The notes under the pieces were generated by a model. That model was given only the letters and a program-made list of their open reading frames with translations, was not told the DNA's origin and did no database searches. Shown here one piece after another: positions 16,782 through 26,099 of a DNA stretch of 64,000 nt. The stretch's first letter is position 1. Each line of letters opens with the position of its first letter. Origin of the DNA: Bacteroidota bacterium (GTDB lineage: Bacteria; Bacteroidota; Bacteroidia; Chitinophagales; Chitinophagaceae); the NCBI GenBank assembly GCA_018267925.1, contig JAFDXO010000079.1, positions 1 through 64,000 of the forward strand. The letters are read 5' to 3'. The position numbers and the translations under genes were made by a program.

Positions 16782-19634
16782 ATGAAAAAAATACTTACGC
16801 TCATTACAGCATTATTGTTGTTTTTTTCTGCTGATGCACAACTACTACCTCCTAATCAACCCGAGCAAGATGCCTGCAATGCTTTGGTACTTTGTGGAAA
16901 TTCTTTTACCTCTTCATTTAGCTATCAGGGTCAAGGGTTAGTGAACGATTTGACTAACTGTATGTGCGATTCTTTAGGCATCAGTGCGGCTGAATTTAAT
17001 TCTGTTTGGCTACGTTTGAATGTAAACACCGGAGGCACTATTGTATTCACCCTTACACCGATTAGCCCTCAAGACGATTATGATTTTGCCGTGATAAATA
17101 TAACCGGAAAGAGTTGCAGCAACTTTTCTCCCAGCGATGTAGTGCGATGTAATTTCAACAACAACAATCCGGGTAGCAATGTGAATGGAGTTATTGGACT
17201 GAGCAATTCGGGTACTACGATAAAAGCCGGTGCCGGTGCTTTTGGAAACTCCTTTCAACAAGCTATCAATGCAACTTCTGGTGATGTGTATTTAATCATG
17301 ATCAACAACTTTGGAAATTATCAGACAGGGGGGACGAGCCAAGGATTCACGATAGATTTTACAGGCTCTACTGCAACCTTTAACGGAACCAATCCATTGA
17401 TGAGCAGTATAACAACTTCTTGCAATAGTGCCCAGCAAATCATGCTGTTGATGAATCAAAATATTCTTTGCAACACAATTGAGCCGGGAGGAACCGACTT
17501 TACAGTAACGGGTGGTACCATTTCCGGTGCAACAGGGGTTAATTGTAGTGGATCTAATGGATATACCGACAAAATCATCATCAATTTTTCTGCTCCTTTG
17601 CCTGCCGGCAACTACAATTTAAATGCCCAAGTGGGAACCGATGGAAACTCCTTATTAAATACATGCAATCTTCCTTTGATAGTTCCCGCCTCACTTCCCT
17701 TTGTTGTTGCTCCATATACGGCACCTGAATATACAGCCGTCATTCCGCCTTCATGCAGTGAAATAAAAATTGCCCTGAACAAAAAAGTTCGTTGCGATTC
17801 TATTGCCCATAATGGATCTGATTTTTCTTTGAGCGGTCCACAAAATGTCAATATTAGTTCTGCTTATGGGCTAGCTTGTGATACCTCTAATTTTACTGAT
17901 ACAGTTATATTAGTTCTTCAAACTCCATTAAGCTATGATGGCACTTACACTGTTACGGCTAAAAAAGGTACGGACGGGAACACCCTCTTAGACAGTTGTG
18001 GGCTAAAACAAGCAGTGGGAGACCATATCAGCTTCACCATTCAATCTTATGATGGACAAATAATAGCTCCTAATGACACTGTACTTTGCCGAGGTCAATA
18101 CATTCAATTAGCCACAACCAACAATGCTTCACTTCCCCTACAAGCCGTAAATTGCGGCACCGACTTTTCTTCTTGTTCAAGCAATCCTAAAATTGCATTC
18201 GTAGGTGGAAAGGACTCTTTGTCTGATGCCAATTCTCCTTTTTTTGGCAGTGCTTCCGATCAAAGAGTACAATATCTTTTTACCGGCAATGAACTCAAAG
18301 AAATGGGGTTGAAGCCCGGACTAATATCTCAACTTCAATGGAAAGTTTTGCAAAAAAACAGCACGCAACCTTTTACCAATTTAACTATTAAAATGGGTTG
18401 CTCGGGATTGTCAAGTCTTGGTTCCAATTTTATTCCTACAATGACTACGGTATTTTCTACCAGCAGTTTCAACACGACAATAGGTTGGAATAATTTTATA
18501 CTCAGCACACCATATAATTGGAATGGCATCAGCAATATTATTATTGAAGTCTGCTACGATAACATTTCCGGGTCGGGGAATGATTTTGTAGCGCATAGTT
18601 TTACACCATTTATTTCCGTTTTAAGAGAAACCTCCACTTCCATTTCGGGTTGTGCTATTTCATCCGGTGTAGTCTCTATTTTTCGCAACTTACGTCCTAA
18701 AATACGATTCAACATTTGTGAACCACCAACTAAAGCAGCCGTTTTTTCATGGTCGCCATCGCTTATGCTTAGCGACTCTACCACCCAATCACCAACCGCA
18801 TATATAAACCAAAATACTACCTACCATGTTTCTGTTCGCGACAAAGACGGTTGTTTACATCGCGACTCTGTAACCGTAACACTTTCCGAGCGACACCCGA
18901 CTTTAGAACCCCAGGATTCGACTATTTGTTTGGGTAAAATAATAACCTTAACAGCAACCGGTGGGCTTCAATATAGCTGGTTTACAACAGACTCATCAAC
19001 CATCAGTTGTTTGAATTGTGATATGCCAACCGTAAAGCCAATCGCTGCTACTATCTACCATGTTATCATCAGCGATCAATATCACTGTGCAGATACACTG
19101 ACTGCTAATGTAAAAGTTCATCCTTTGCCGAATGTATTTATTGAACCACGAGACACCACCGTTAAATACGGTTCTATCATCAACCTGACTGCCACCGGTG
19201 CACATTATTATACTTGGTGGCCGGCCGGTGGGCTGGATGATGCCAGACTGGCTACTATTCACGCAACCATAACCCATCCTATTACACTCAATGTGCTAGG
19301 AATGGATGACAATGGATGTACCAACTTAGACTCTGTGCATATTTCTGTTGACTACAATGCTCCAATTGTTATTCCCAGTGCCTTTTCTCCAAACGGAGAT
19401 GGTCGAAATGATCTATTTCGTATTGGCAGCCTTACTTTTCAAAGAATATTAGAATTTCGAGTTTTTAATCGTTGGGGACAAGAGGTATTCAACACCACTA
19501 TTCCTTCAGAAGGGTGGGATGGCACCTTTCATGGAGAACCGCAGGAAGCGGGAGTTTATCAATATCTCATTCGCATCGGATATCCCAATGGTCGAGTGGA
19601 TTTATACAAAGGTGATGTTACTTTAGTTAGATAA
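16782..19634 (+). CDS. T9SS type B (CHU_C) secreted surface protein
   Basis: 950 residues from ATG 16782, with a clean signal peptide (about 20 residues, ending 'SADAQ'); the longer frame to 16749 adds a charged stretch ahead of it. Two tandem homologous segments lie at roughly 208-318 and 319-422, each with 'C(N/D)(T/S)I...G(T/S)DF(T/S)' followed by 'GTDGN(S/T)LL': Ig-like repeats of the SbsA type. PKD/Ig-like segments follow. The last 85 or so residues ('VIPSAFSPNGDGRNDLF' to 'YKGDVTLVR') form the gliding-motility-associated type B sorting domain. Surface export by T9SS is a sound inference; ligand or role is unknown. About 185 bp of featureless DNA follows. Confidence 0.9.
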   Translation: MKKILTLITALLLFFSADAQLLPPNQPEQDACNALVLCGNSFTSSFSYQGQGLVNDLTNCMCDSLGISAAEFNSVWLRLNVNTGGTIVFTLTPISPQDDYDFAVINITGKSCSNFSPSDVVRCNFNNNNPGSNVNGVIGLSNSGTTIKAGAGAFGNSFQQAINATSGDVYLIMINNFGNYQTGGTSQGFTIDFTGSTATFNGTNPLMSSITTSCNSAQQIMLLMNQNILCNTIEPGGTDFTVTGGTISGATGVNCSGSNGYTDKIIINFSAPLPAGNYNLNAQVGTDGNSLLNTCNLPLIVPASLPFVVAPYTAPEYTAVIPPSCSEIKIALNKKVRCDSIAHNGSDFSLSGPQNVNISSAYGLACDTSNFTDTVILVLQTPLSYDGTYTVTAKKGTDGNTLLDSCGLKQAVGDHISFTIQSYDGQIIAPNDTVLCRGQYIQLATTNNASLPLQAVNCGTDFSSCSSNPKIAFVGGKDSLSDANSPFFGSASDQRVQYLFTGNELKEMGLKPGLISQLQWKVLQKNSTQPFTNLTIKMGCSGLSSLGSNFIPTMTTVFSTSSFNTTIGWNNFILSTPYNWNGISNIIIEVCYDNISGSGNDFVAHSFTPFISVLRETSTSISGCAISSGVVSIFRNLRPKIRFNICEPPTKAAVFSWSPSLMLSDSTTQSPTAYINQNTTYHVSVRDKDGCLHRDSVTVTLSERHPTLEPQDSTICLGKIITLTATGGLQYSWFTTDSSTISCLNCDMPTVKPIAATIYHVIISDQYHCADTLTANVKVHPLPNVFIEPRDTTVKYGSIINLTATGAHYYTWWPAGGLDDARLATIHATITHPITLNVLGMDDNGCTNLDSVHISVDYNAPIVIPSAFSPNGDGRNDLFRIGSLTFQRILEFRVFNRWGQEVFNTTIPSEGWDGTFHGEPQEAGVYQYLIRIGYPNGRVDLYKGDVTLVR

Positions 19635-19821
19635 ATACGATGGCGAAAAATTGTTTGAGTCAGGCAAAAGAGCCGAAAAAATTACTGAGATTATTATGGA
19701 AAAGTATTTATTCAGTACACTTTCAAACCTTCTGGATCTCCAATTTATATTATACTAAATAGGCATCAAGCGACTGCAACAAAATTGACATCAACTCGTG
19801 AAATAGCTTTCTGGCAAAGGT

Positions 19822-20403
19822 TTAGCTGGTTCGCAAAATAAAATGCTGCCGTTCTTTAAATTCGTCTTTAAAGAATAATAGTCCGACTTTAAACAAATCA
19901 ATACTCATTCGAACGGATTGACTTTCACATACTTTTTTCCATGCTTCGCTATGCTCTTTGCTATGGTGAATTCCAATTAAAGCAATGATATCGTTGGGGC
20001 GAAGATGTGATTTATATTTTGACCATGCCCGTTGCCAATCATCTGAATTGGGCAAATCAATTAAGTATAATTCCGGAGCCGGATATGTTGAAAATTGAGC
20101 AAAGTCAAACCGCTCTGTTCTGAGCTGAACATCGCTTTCGCTATTATGCTGAATAGACAAAAAAGTTTCTTGTTCGCCATCATTGTTAGTGACCCACAGA
20201 ATATGTTGACATTCAAAATGAGTAAGGATTTTATTCACTAATTTTCGGTGTCGTGTTGTGGCAAGCATTAGATGTGGAGCTGCATTCTTTTTTTTCAATA
20301 ATGCCTCTGTCAGCTCATATACAAAGGGAGAATGAACTCCATGCCGGTTTTTGGCGTGTCGGCGATATTTAATGTATTGGACTATTTGATGTGTACGACT
20401 CAC
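19822..20403 (-). CDS. Short methyltransferase-like protein, SAM motif not evident
   Basis: 193 residues with a GTG start overlapping the folA stop (GTGA). The N-terminal 'HGVHSPFVYE' (21-30) and the C-terminal 'MSIDLFKVGLLFFKDE' are, from memory, signatures of a Bacteroidota class I SAM-methyltransferase-like family. The glycine-rich SAM-binding loop expected after the N-terminal helix is not recognisable; that region reads 'HILWVTNNDGEQETF'. It is also shorter than the 240 or so residues I expect for relatives. It may bind no SAM or have lost activity. Its position as the third gene of thyA-folA-X suggests co-transcription, not a shared pathway. Confidence 0.65.
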   Translation of the reverse strand: MSRTHQIVQYIKYRRHAKNRHGVHSPFVYELTEALLKKKNAAPHLMLATTRHRKLVNKILTHFECQHILWVTNNDGEQETFLSIQHNSESDVQLRTERFDFAQFSTYPAPELYLIDLPNSDDWQRAWSKYKSHLRPNDIIALIGIHHSKEHSEAWKKVCESQSVRMSIDLFKVGLLFFKDEFKERQHFILRTS

Positions 20404-20903
20404 AAACTCATTCTTTCTAACTGTTGAAACGAAAAGGGAAAAGCGTGTTTTTCATCTGATTCATGGTGTTCTTCCCACACTATTTTCCAATGGCTATGAT
20501 CCAGTTCCGGGAAAAATGCAGTTGCTTTCGGCACTTTCGTATTTACCCTTGTAATATACAACCTGTCCAGTTTATCCATTGTTTCAGCAAATATTTTTCC
20601 TCCGCCTATAACAAAAGCTTCATCTACCTGCTCTTGTTCCAATCTTGAAATTGCGCTTTGCAAATTATTGAATAGTAAAACACCTTCTGGAACATAAAAA
20701 TCTCTATTACTTGAAACCACTATATTCAAACGGCCAGGCAAGGGCTTACCAAGAGAATCAAATGTTTTTCGCCCCATCAACACTGGTTTACCCAATGTCT
20801 TTTGTTTGAAAAATTTCAAATCAAGTGGCAAATGCCACGGCAATTCAGAGCCTACACCTATTGCGTTATCAAGAGCTACTGCTACAATTCCGGAAAGTGT
20901 CAT
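20400..20903 (-). CDS. folA: Dihydrofolate reductase
   Basis: 167 residues. It reduces dihydrofolate to tetrahydrofolate with NADPH and so recycles the dihydrofolate made by the ThyA encoded just upstream. 'GIVAVALDNAIGVGSELPWHLPLDLKFFK' contains the Met20-loop-like region, the conserved W and the catalytic Asp of 'LPLD'. 'VLMGRKTFDSLGKPLPGRLNIVVS' binds NADPH, and 'AFVIGGGKIFAE' is the conserved GG motif. The start is 18 bp after the thyA stop, and its stop overlaps the GTG start of the methyltransferase-like gene. Confidence 0.96.
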   Translation of the reverse strand: MTLSGIVAVALDNAIGVGSELPWHLPLDLKFFKQKTLGKPVLMGRKTFDSLGKPLPGRLNIVVSSNRDFYVPEGVLLFNNLQSAISRLEQEQVDEAFVIGGGKIFAETMDKLDRLYITRVNTKVPKATAFFPELDHSHWKIVWEEHHESDEKHAFPFSFQQLERMSL

Positions 20904-20921
20904 CAGTCGAATGTTATATTT

Positions 20922-21716
20922 CTAAACAGCCACCGGTGCTTTGATCGGTGGATGGCATTGATAATTTTCAAGCGTAAAATCTTCAAAAGAAAATGAAAAC
21001 AAATCTTTGACTTCAGGGTTTATTTTCAAAGTAGGCAAGGGATACGGCGTACGTGACAACTGAAGTTCAGCTTGCTCAAAATGGTTGTTATACAAATGTA
21101 CATCACCAAAGGAGTGTATAAATTCTCCGGCCTTTAAACCGCAAACTTGTGCCATCATTAGAGTTAATAAAGCATAAGAAGCAATGTTAAACGGTACTCC
21201 TAAAAAAACATCTGCACTGCGCTGATATAATTGACAGCTCAATTTGCCGTCAGCAATATAAAACTGAAATAAGGCATGACAAGGACTTAGAGCCATTTTA
21301 GGCAAATCGGCAACATTCCAAGCATTCACAATCATACGCCTGCTGTCCGGATTAGTTTGAATTTGCTGCAACACGTCTTTGATCTGATCATAAGTCTTTC
21401 CATCTGCTCCTTGCCAGCTACGCCATTGATGCCCATATACTGGACCTAAATTTCCATCTGCATCTGCCCATTCATCCCAAATACTTACGCCATGCTCTTT
21501 TAGATAGTGAATATTCGTATCGCCTTTCAAAAACCAAAGCAGTTCATAAATAATAGATTTTAGGTGAAGCTTCTTTGTTGTCACCATCGGAAAACCATCT
21601 TGCAGATTAAATCGCATTTGATATCCAAAAACGCTACGTGTACCGATTCCTGTTCGATCAGGCTTGTCAGAGCCATGATCCAAAATGTACTTTAGTAATT
21701 GTTGATATTGCTGCAT
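20922..21716 (-). CDS. thyA: Thymidylate synthase
   Basis: 264 residues, the same length as the E. coli enzyme, with the nucleophile at C146 in '[11 protein letters not shown]'. It converts dUMP and methylene-tetrahydrofolate to dTMP and dihydrofolate. '[19 protein letters not shown]', '[12 protein letters not shown]', '[22 protein letters not shown]' and 'GDVHLYNNH' are all textbook. It is the first gene of a thyA-folA operon. A TAACTTTG box lies at 21742-21749. Confidence 0.97.
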   Translation of the reverse strand: MQQYQQLLKYILDHGSDKPDRTGIGTRSVFGYQMRFNLQDGFPMVTTKKLHLKSIIYELLWFLKGDTNIHYLKEHGVSIWDEWADADGNLGPVYGHQWRSWQGADGKTYDQIKDVLQQIQTNPDSRRMIVNAWNVADLPKMALSPCHALFQFYIADGKLSCQLYQRSADVFLGVPFNIASYALLTLMMAQVCGLKAGEFIHSFGDVHLYNNHFEQAELQLSRTPYPLPTLKINPEVKDLFSFSFEDFTLENYQCHPPIKAPVAV

Positions 21717-21741
21717 AATCTCGATATGAAATTCAAGAATA

Positions 21742-21749
21742 CAAAGTTA
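21742..21749 (-). promoter_or_regulatory. Promoter -7 box of thyA-folA operon
   Basis: TAACTTTG on the minus strand lies 25 nt upstream of ATG 21716 and matches TAnnTTTG. A TTTG occurs 15 bp further upstream, which is shorter than the usual 18-20 bp spacing. Confidence 0.5.
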
Positions 21750-21930
21750 AGCACGTTCTCAAGGCAAACCCATTGAAACAAAAAAACAAAATAATCTTGT
21801 ACGTTGAAGTTACATACAATCATCGTTTTATCGAATGCAAAACGAAACTTTTTAAAATCAAAGCGACATGGAAAATCAAAAGGATTTTTAGTAGCCGGCT
21901 ATTAATCAAAATAATTTTTGAAGGGTCTAT

Positions 21931-21973
21931 TCCTTCTACTTAGGAAGGAGTTTATTGGATTGACCTACTTTTG
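21931..21973 (+). promoter_or_regulatory. Promoter with overlapping palindrome before ACMSD gene
   Basis: TACTTTTG at 21966-21973 matches the -7 box and lies 32 nt before the GTG start at 22006. The -33 position has no TTTG. It overlaps a 6-7-6 inverted repeat (TCCTTC/GAAGGA, 21931-21949), which could be an operator for a regulator controlling this promoter. The rest of the 289-bp gap from thyA holds no gene. Confidence 0.4.
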
Positions 21974-22005
21974 AAATCCCATAATTTAAACTGAGGGAAA
22001 AAATT

Positions 22006-23007
22006 GTGAAAAAAATAGACATCCACACCCACATCATGCCTGAGCATATTCCAAACTATTTTCAAAAGTTTGGTTATGGTGAATTTATCCATTTAGAACA
22101 TCATTGTCCCGGTTGCGCACGCATGATCAAGGGTGACAAGGTTTTTCGAGAAGTAGAACAGAACTGTTGGGATCCTCATACACGTTTAAAAGAAATGGAT
22201 ATGACCACTGTTAACACGCAAGTCTTATCTACCATTCCAGTTTTGTTCAACTATTGGGCTAAACCTGCTCACGGGCTGGAAACGTCTCGATTTTTTAACG
22301 ACCATATTGCACAATGTGTTTCCCTATATCCTGACCGTTTTATTGGGTTAGGAACCGTTCCGATGCAAGACATAAACCTTGCTATTCAGGAAATGGAGAG
22401 GTGTGTAACTGAATTAAAATTGCCCGGTTTAGAAATTGGTTCAAACATTAATAACCAAAACCTAAGCGACCCCATTTTTGAGCCTTTTTGGCAAGCTGCT
22501 GAGGACTTAAATTGTGCCTTATTTGTTCATCCTTGGGAAATGATGGGCGAGGGCCTTATGCAAAAGTATTGGTTGCCTTGGTTAGTCGGTATGCCTGCCG
22601 AAACGGCTAGAGCTATTTCATCCTTAATTTTTAGTGGGGTATTTCGTCACCATCCAAGATTACGTATTGCTTTTGCACATGGCGGTGGTAGTTTTCCTTT
22701 TACCATAGGTCGTATTCAGCATGGTTTTGATGTACGTCCAGACTTGTGTGCCATAGACAATCAAGAAGACCCCAAAAGCTATTTGGGGAAATTTTGGATT
22801 GATGCTCTTTTGCATGATTCGAAAGCCTTACAATACGTTGTGGATGTGATGGGAGAAAGCAAAGTGTGCATGGGTAGCGATTATCCCTTTCCGTTGGGCG
22901 AACATACTCCGGGTAAACTCATTGAGTCTATGAGTGTCTTTTCAGCAGAAACAAAAAACAAATTATTACATCAAAATGCTGCAGAATGGTTGAACATCAA
23001 TTTATAA
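22006..23007 (+). CDS. ACMSD-type amidohydrolase (aminocarboxymuconate-semialdehyde decarboxylase)
   Basis: 333 residues, GTG start. It belongs to the amidohydrolase superfamily, ACMSD branch, which decarboxylates 2-amino-3-carboxymuconate 6-semialdehyde in tryptophan/kynurenine or nitrobenzoate breakdown using one Zn. The metal ligands are visible: 'IDIHTHIMPEH' (H-x-H near residues 6-9), 'LFVHPWEMMG', 'AFAHGGGSFPF' and 'MGSDYPFPLGE' (Asp). 'LSTIPVLFNYWAKP' and 'GLEIGSNINNQNLSDP' are further family-typical stretches. No other kynurenine-pathway gene is adjacent, so another amidohydrolase decarboxylase substrate remains possible. The sensor kinase gene starts 30 bp downstream. Confidence 0.85.
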   Translation: MKKIDIHTHIMPEHIPNYFQKFGYGEFIHLEHHCPGCARMIKGDKVFREVEQNCWDPHTRLKEMDMTTVNTQVLSTIPVLFNYWAKPAHGLETSRFFNDHIAQCVSLYPDRFIGLGTVPMQDINLAIQEMERCVTELKLPGLEIGSNINNQNLSDPIFEPFWQAAEDLNCALFVHPWEMMGEGLMQKYWLPWLVGMPAETARAISSLIFSGVFRHHPRLRIAFAHGGGSFPFTIGRIQHGFDVRPDLCAIDNQEDPKSYLGKFWIDALLHDSKALQYVVDVMGESKVCMGSDYPFPLGEHTPGKLIESMSVFSAETKNKLLHQNAAEWLNINL

Positions 23008-23037
23008 AATTGCGCTTCGTTTGATAACTTCACCATC

Positions 23038-25992
23038 GTGAAGCATTTAGAATTATCCCGTTTTACCACTTGGTTTATTGCCCTCCTTTTCGGGTTAAGC
23101 TTTACTATTTCATCTCATGCACAGCGGTATCCATTCTATAATCTAAGCATTGAAGATGGGCTTATTCAAACACAAATTCGAGGGCTGGCTCAAGATAGCA
23201 TCGGCAATTTATGGATTGCAACTATCGGTGGGCTTTCGCGTTTTGATGGCGTTTCCTTTCGCAATTATACTGTTCGAGATGGGCTTCCCACAAATGGTCT
23301 CTACTCTATAGCATTTGACAAACATGGAATATTATGGATTGCACACAATCGGGGTATTTCACGATTTGATGGACGAACATTTACAGAAACACCCTGTAAA
23401 AACAGACCTGTTCTTCGTATAAAAATAGCTCCTGATGGCTCCGTTTGGGGCGTTTCTAAAGGGCATTTGATTCGTTTACAAAACAACCGATTCAGCGAAA
23501 TCCCTATGCCGGACTCAGGTCAATTTGCCTATTGTGTCTTACCAGAAAAAGATACACTTTGGATTGGCTCGAAAGGAAAATTAATGATTTATACTCGAAA
23601 GGGATGGGATAGCCTGCTGGTACCCCCTACTCATACTTTTTCAAATCAATTCTTAATACACTTAAAAAGAGATGCGTTTAATCGCATTTTGTGTGCTACG
23701 AACACCGGTATTTATCGAATAGACTCAGGTGCTTTAAAACCCATTCATGTAAATGGAAAACCCTTAGACAACCTTTCTGACATTCGTTCTATATGCGAAG
23801 ATCCGGATAAAAATTTATGGATCGGACAAACAAATGGTGTTATTCGAGTGTCTGATACCACATTGCAATTTTTTAATAAAACAAACGGATTTACCAACAA
23901 TTCAGTTGAGGACATTCTAACCGATCATGAGGGAAACATTTGGCTTGGCTCAGACGGGCAAGGACTTTTTCGATTTTCAGGTGCTCGCTTTACCATGCTT
24001 GACGAATCGTCTGGCTTACCCAGTCAGCAGATAATGAGCATTGGTAGCGATCCCATGGGGCATCTTTATTTTGGCACTTACGACAATGGTTTATTCAGCT
24101 TTGAAAACGGAAAGGCATATAAGATTCCGGTACCGCTAAAGGGAAAGGCTTCTATATTTTCTCTTCGGTATCATAATGGTGAATTATGGTTTGGCACATC
24201 TGGTTCCGGCTTGTTTCGATATAATGGACGCAGATTTAAACAATATACCCGAGAAGCAAATAGGCTAATTTCCAATACTATATTGTCGTTGAATTTTGAT
24301 CATAAAAATAGGCTTTGGCTTGGTGGTGTTGGAGGTGCTATGCTGTATGAACACGACACTTTTCATCTATTACCCATCAACAGGCGGTTAGTGAGTGATT
24401 TTGTAACCATTGGCAACGACAGTGTGTTAATGTCCACAGAAAATGGACTAATCCTATGGAATAACGGTACAATTTCGCGTTTTATTACAGACTCACCCGC
24501 CGACAGTTCTTGGCTACAATGCTTTGCCCTGAATGGAAAAAATCTTTGGATGGGCTCGTCAAATAACGGGTTGATGTGTTTTAATCTGCAATCAAAAAAG
24601 TTCTTTCAGTTAGGAAAAGAAAACGGGATTGCTTCTGATTTTGTTTACAATTTGATTGTTGACAATGCCGGATACCTATGGGCTGGAACAGGTTATGGAA
24701 TTAATAAAATATGGTTAGACGAAGCGGGAAACCCTAAGACTGAATTTTATGGGAAATCAGATGGTATTTTAGGCATGGAAAGTAATCATGGTGCTGTATT
24801 GAAAATGCACGATGGTAGCATTTGGTTTGGAACTACTGACGGAGCAATTCACTATCGCCCTTACGCACGCTCCATTCAACCCAATCCAAGCAGCATTGTC
24901 CTGCAATCGGTGCTACTGTTTGGAGAACCACTCAAAGACAGCAGCTACTACCAATACTTAGATCAATGGAATCAAATTCCGATCGGCTTACGACTACCCT
25001 ATAAACAAAACACCTTAACCTTCGACTTTCATGCTATAACCCTTACGGGAGGCGGTTCTTTAAAATATCGTTATCGAATTGAAGGCTTGGATGCTCCTTG
25101 GTCTGAATGGTCTAAAAATACATCCATTACATTCTCCTCTCTTCCACCCGGAAAATTTCAATTACACGTTCAGTGTAAGACTACCGGAGAAACAGAAATT
25201 GTTCGTGAGTTATTTTACCCTTTCGAAATTATTACACCTTTCTATCGCACCATTTATTTTAATCTCATCATTCTTGCTTCTTGTATTTTATTAGGCATAC
25301 TGATTCAATACATCGTACACCAAAGGAAATTAGCTCGGCTTCGATTAGTAGAACGGCTTCGAAAAGACGAACAAATTAAAGTGCGGCTTCGAACAGCAGA
25401 AGACTTTCATGATGAAATCGGCAATCGCCTAACCCGAATTAATGTTCTAAGCAATGTACTAAAAAAGAAATTGGGAAAAATTTCGCCCGAAGGTGAGCGC
25501 ATTATTAATCAAATTCAAGAAAACACCGCTCAACTTTATAGTGGCACTCACGATATTCTCTGGTCATTAAAGCCAACTAATGACGACCTCTTTGAAATAC
25601 TTCATAGAATTGGAGATTTTGGAAATGAACTTTTTCAAGACACACAAACGAAATTCCAATTCCTTGACTCCGACAAAGACTGGCATAAATACCGACTACC
25701 CTTAGACATCAGTCGAAACTTGATTATGATTTTCAAAGAAGCACTCAACAATGCTCTAAAATATGCCCATGCTAAACACATTTCCCTACATGCCACACTA
25801 CGGGATGATGATGTTTTGCAAATGGTTTTGAAAGAAGATGGACGAGGTTTTGACTTGATATATGCCAAGCGAGGACATGGATTAGACAATATGAAATTAC
25901 GAGCAGAACGCATTAAGGGACGATTATATTTTGACAGTGAAAAAGGGAAGGGAACCATTATCACTTTGACATTTAAACTCGTGAAAAAATGA
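23038..25992 (+). CDS. Sensor histidine kinase with periplasmic beta-propeller (Reg_prop/Y_Y_Y)
   Basis: 984 residues, GTG start, signal peptide to about 29 ('SSHAQ'). Residues about 35-650 are a chain of Reg_prop blades ('G.LWIATIGGLSRFDG', 'GNIWLGSDGQGLFRF'), followed by a Y_Y_Y Ig-like domain ('YRYRIEGLDAPWSEW'). One transmembrane helix follows at about 740-760. The cytoplasmic part is a HisKA_3-type dimerisation helix with phospho-acceptor H791 in 'FHDEIGNRLTRI', then a HATPase domain with N box 'EALNNALKYA', 'DGRGFD' and 'GHGLDNM'. Unlike hybrid two-component systems it has no receiver or AraC/LuxR output domain, and no response regulator is adjacent. The ligand may be a glycan-like molecule, as known for related propellers. 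Confidence 0.9.
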   Translation: MKHLELSRFTTWFIALLFGLSFTISSHAQRYPFYNLSIEDGLIQTQIRGLAQDSIGNLWIATIGGLSRFDGVSFRNYTVRDGLPTNGLYSIAFDKHGILWIAHNRGISRFDGRTFTETPCKNRPVLRIKIAPDGSVWGVSKGHLIRLQNNRFSEIPMPDSGQFAYCVLPEKDTLWIGSKGKLMIYTRKGWDSLLVPPTHTFSNQFLIHLKRDAFNRILCATNTGIYRIDSGALKPIHVNGKPLDNLSDIRSICEDPDKNLWIGQTNGVIRVSDTTLQFFNKTNGFTNNSVEDILTDHEGNIWLGSDGQGLFRFSGARFTMLDESSGLPSQQIMSIGSDPMGHLYFGTYDNGLFSFENGKAYKIPVPLKGKASIFSLRYHNGELWFGTSGSGLFRYNGRRFKQYTREANRLISNTILSLNFDHKNRLWLGGVGGAMLYEHDTFHLLPINRRLVSDFVTIGNDSVLMSTENGLILWNNGTISRFITDSPADSSWLQCFALNGKNLWMGSSNNGLMCFNLQSKKFFQLGKENGIASDFVYNLIVDNAGYLWAGTGYGINKIWLDEAGNPKTEFYGKSDGILGMESNHGAVLKMHDGSIWFGTTDGAIHYRPYARSIQPNPSSIVLQSVLLFGEPLKDSSYYQYLDQWNQIPIGLRLPYKQNTLTFDFHAITLTGGGSLKYRYRIEGLDAPWSEWSKNTSITFSSLPPGKFQLHVQCKTTGETEIVRELFYPFEIITPFYRTIYFNLIILASCILLGILIQYIVHQRKLARLRLVERLRKDEQIKVRLRTAEDFHDEIGNRLTRINVLSNVLKKKLGKISPEGERIINQIQENTAQLYSGTHDILWSLKPTNDDLFEILHRIGDFGNELFQDTQTKFQFLDSDKDWHKYRLPLDISRNLIMIFKEALNNALKYAHAKHISLHATLRDDDVLQMVLKEDGRGFDLIYAKRGHGLDNMKLRAERIKGRLYFDSEKGKGTIITLTFKLVKK

Positions 25993-26009
25993 ACCTCAAA
26001 AACTGTTTT

Positions 26010-26069
26010 GCGTTTACTTTTTATCATTAGTGCTTAAAAATAAATCAGGAACAAAGCGTTTACTTTTTA
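26010..26069 (+). repeat. 14-bp direct repeat in front of idi
   Basis: GCGTTTACTTTTTA occurs at 26010-26023 and 26056-26069, 46 bp apart, between the kinase stop and the idi start. Each copy contains a TACTTTTT core resembling a -7 box, so these may be duplicated promoters or regulator sites. Confidence 0.4.
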
Positions 26070-26099
26070 ACATCCCCACCAAACCAAAAATTGAATCGA

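Noticed and set aside
19635..19821. Short frame of about 39 codons after the CHU_C protein
   Set aside because: No homology, no ribosome-binding or promoter signal; treated as non-coding.
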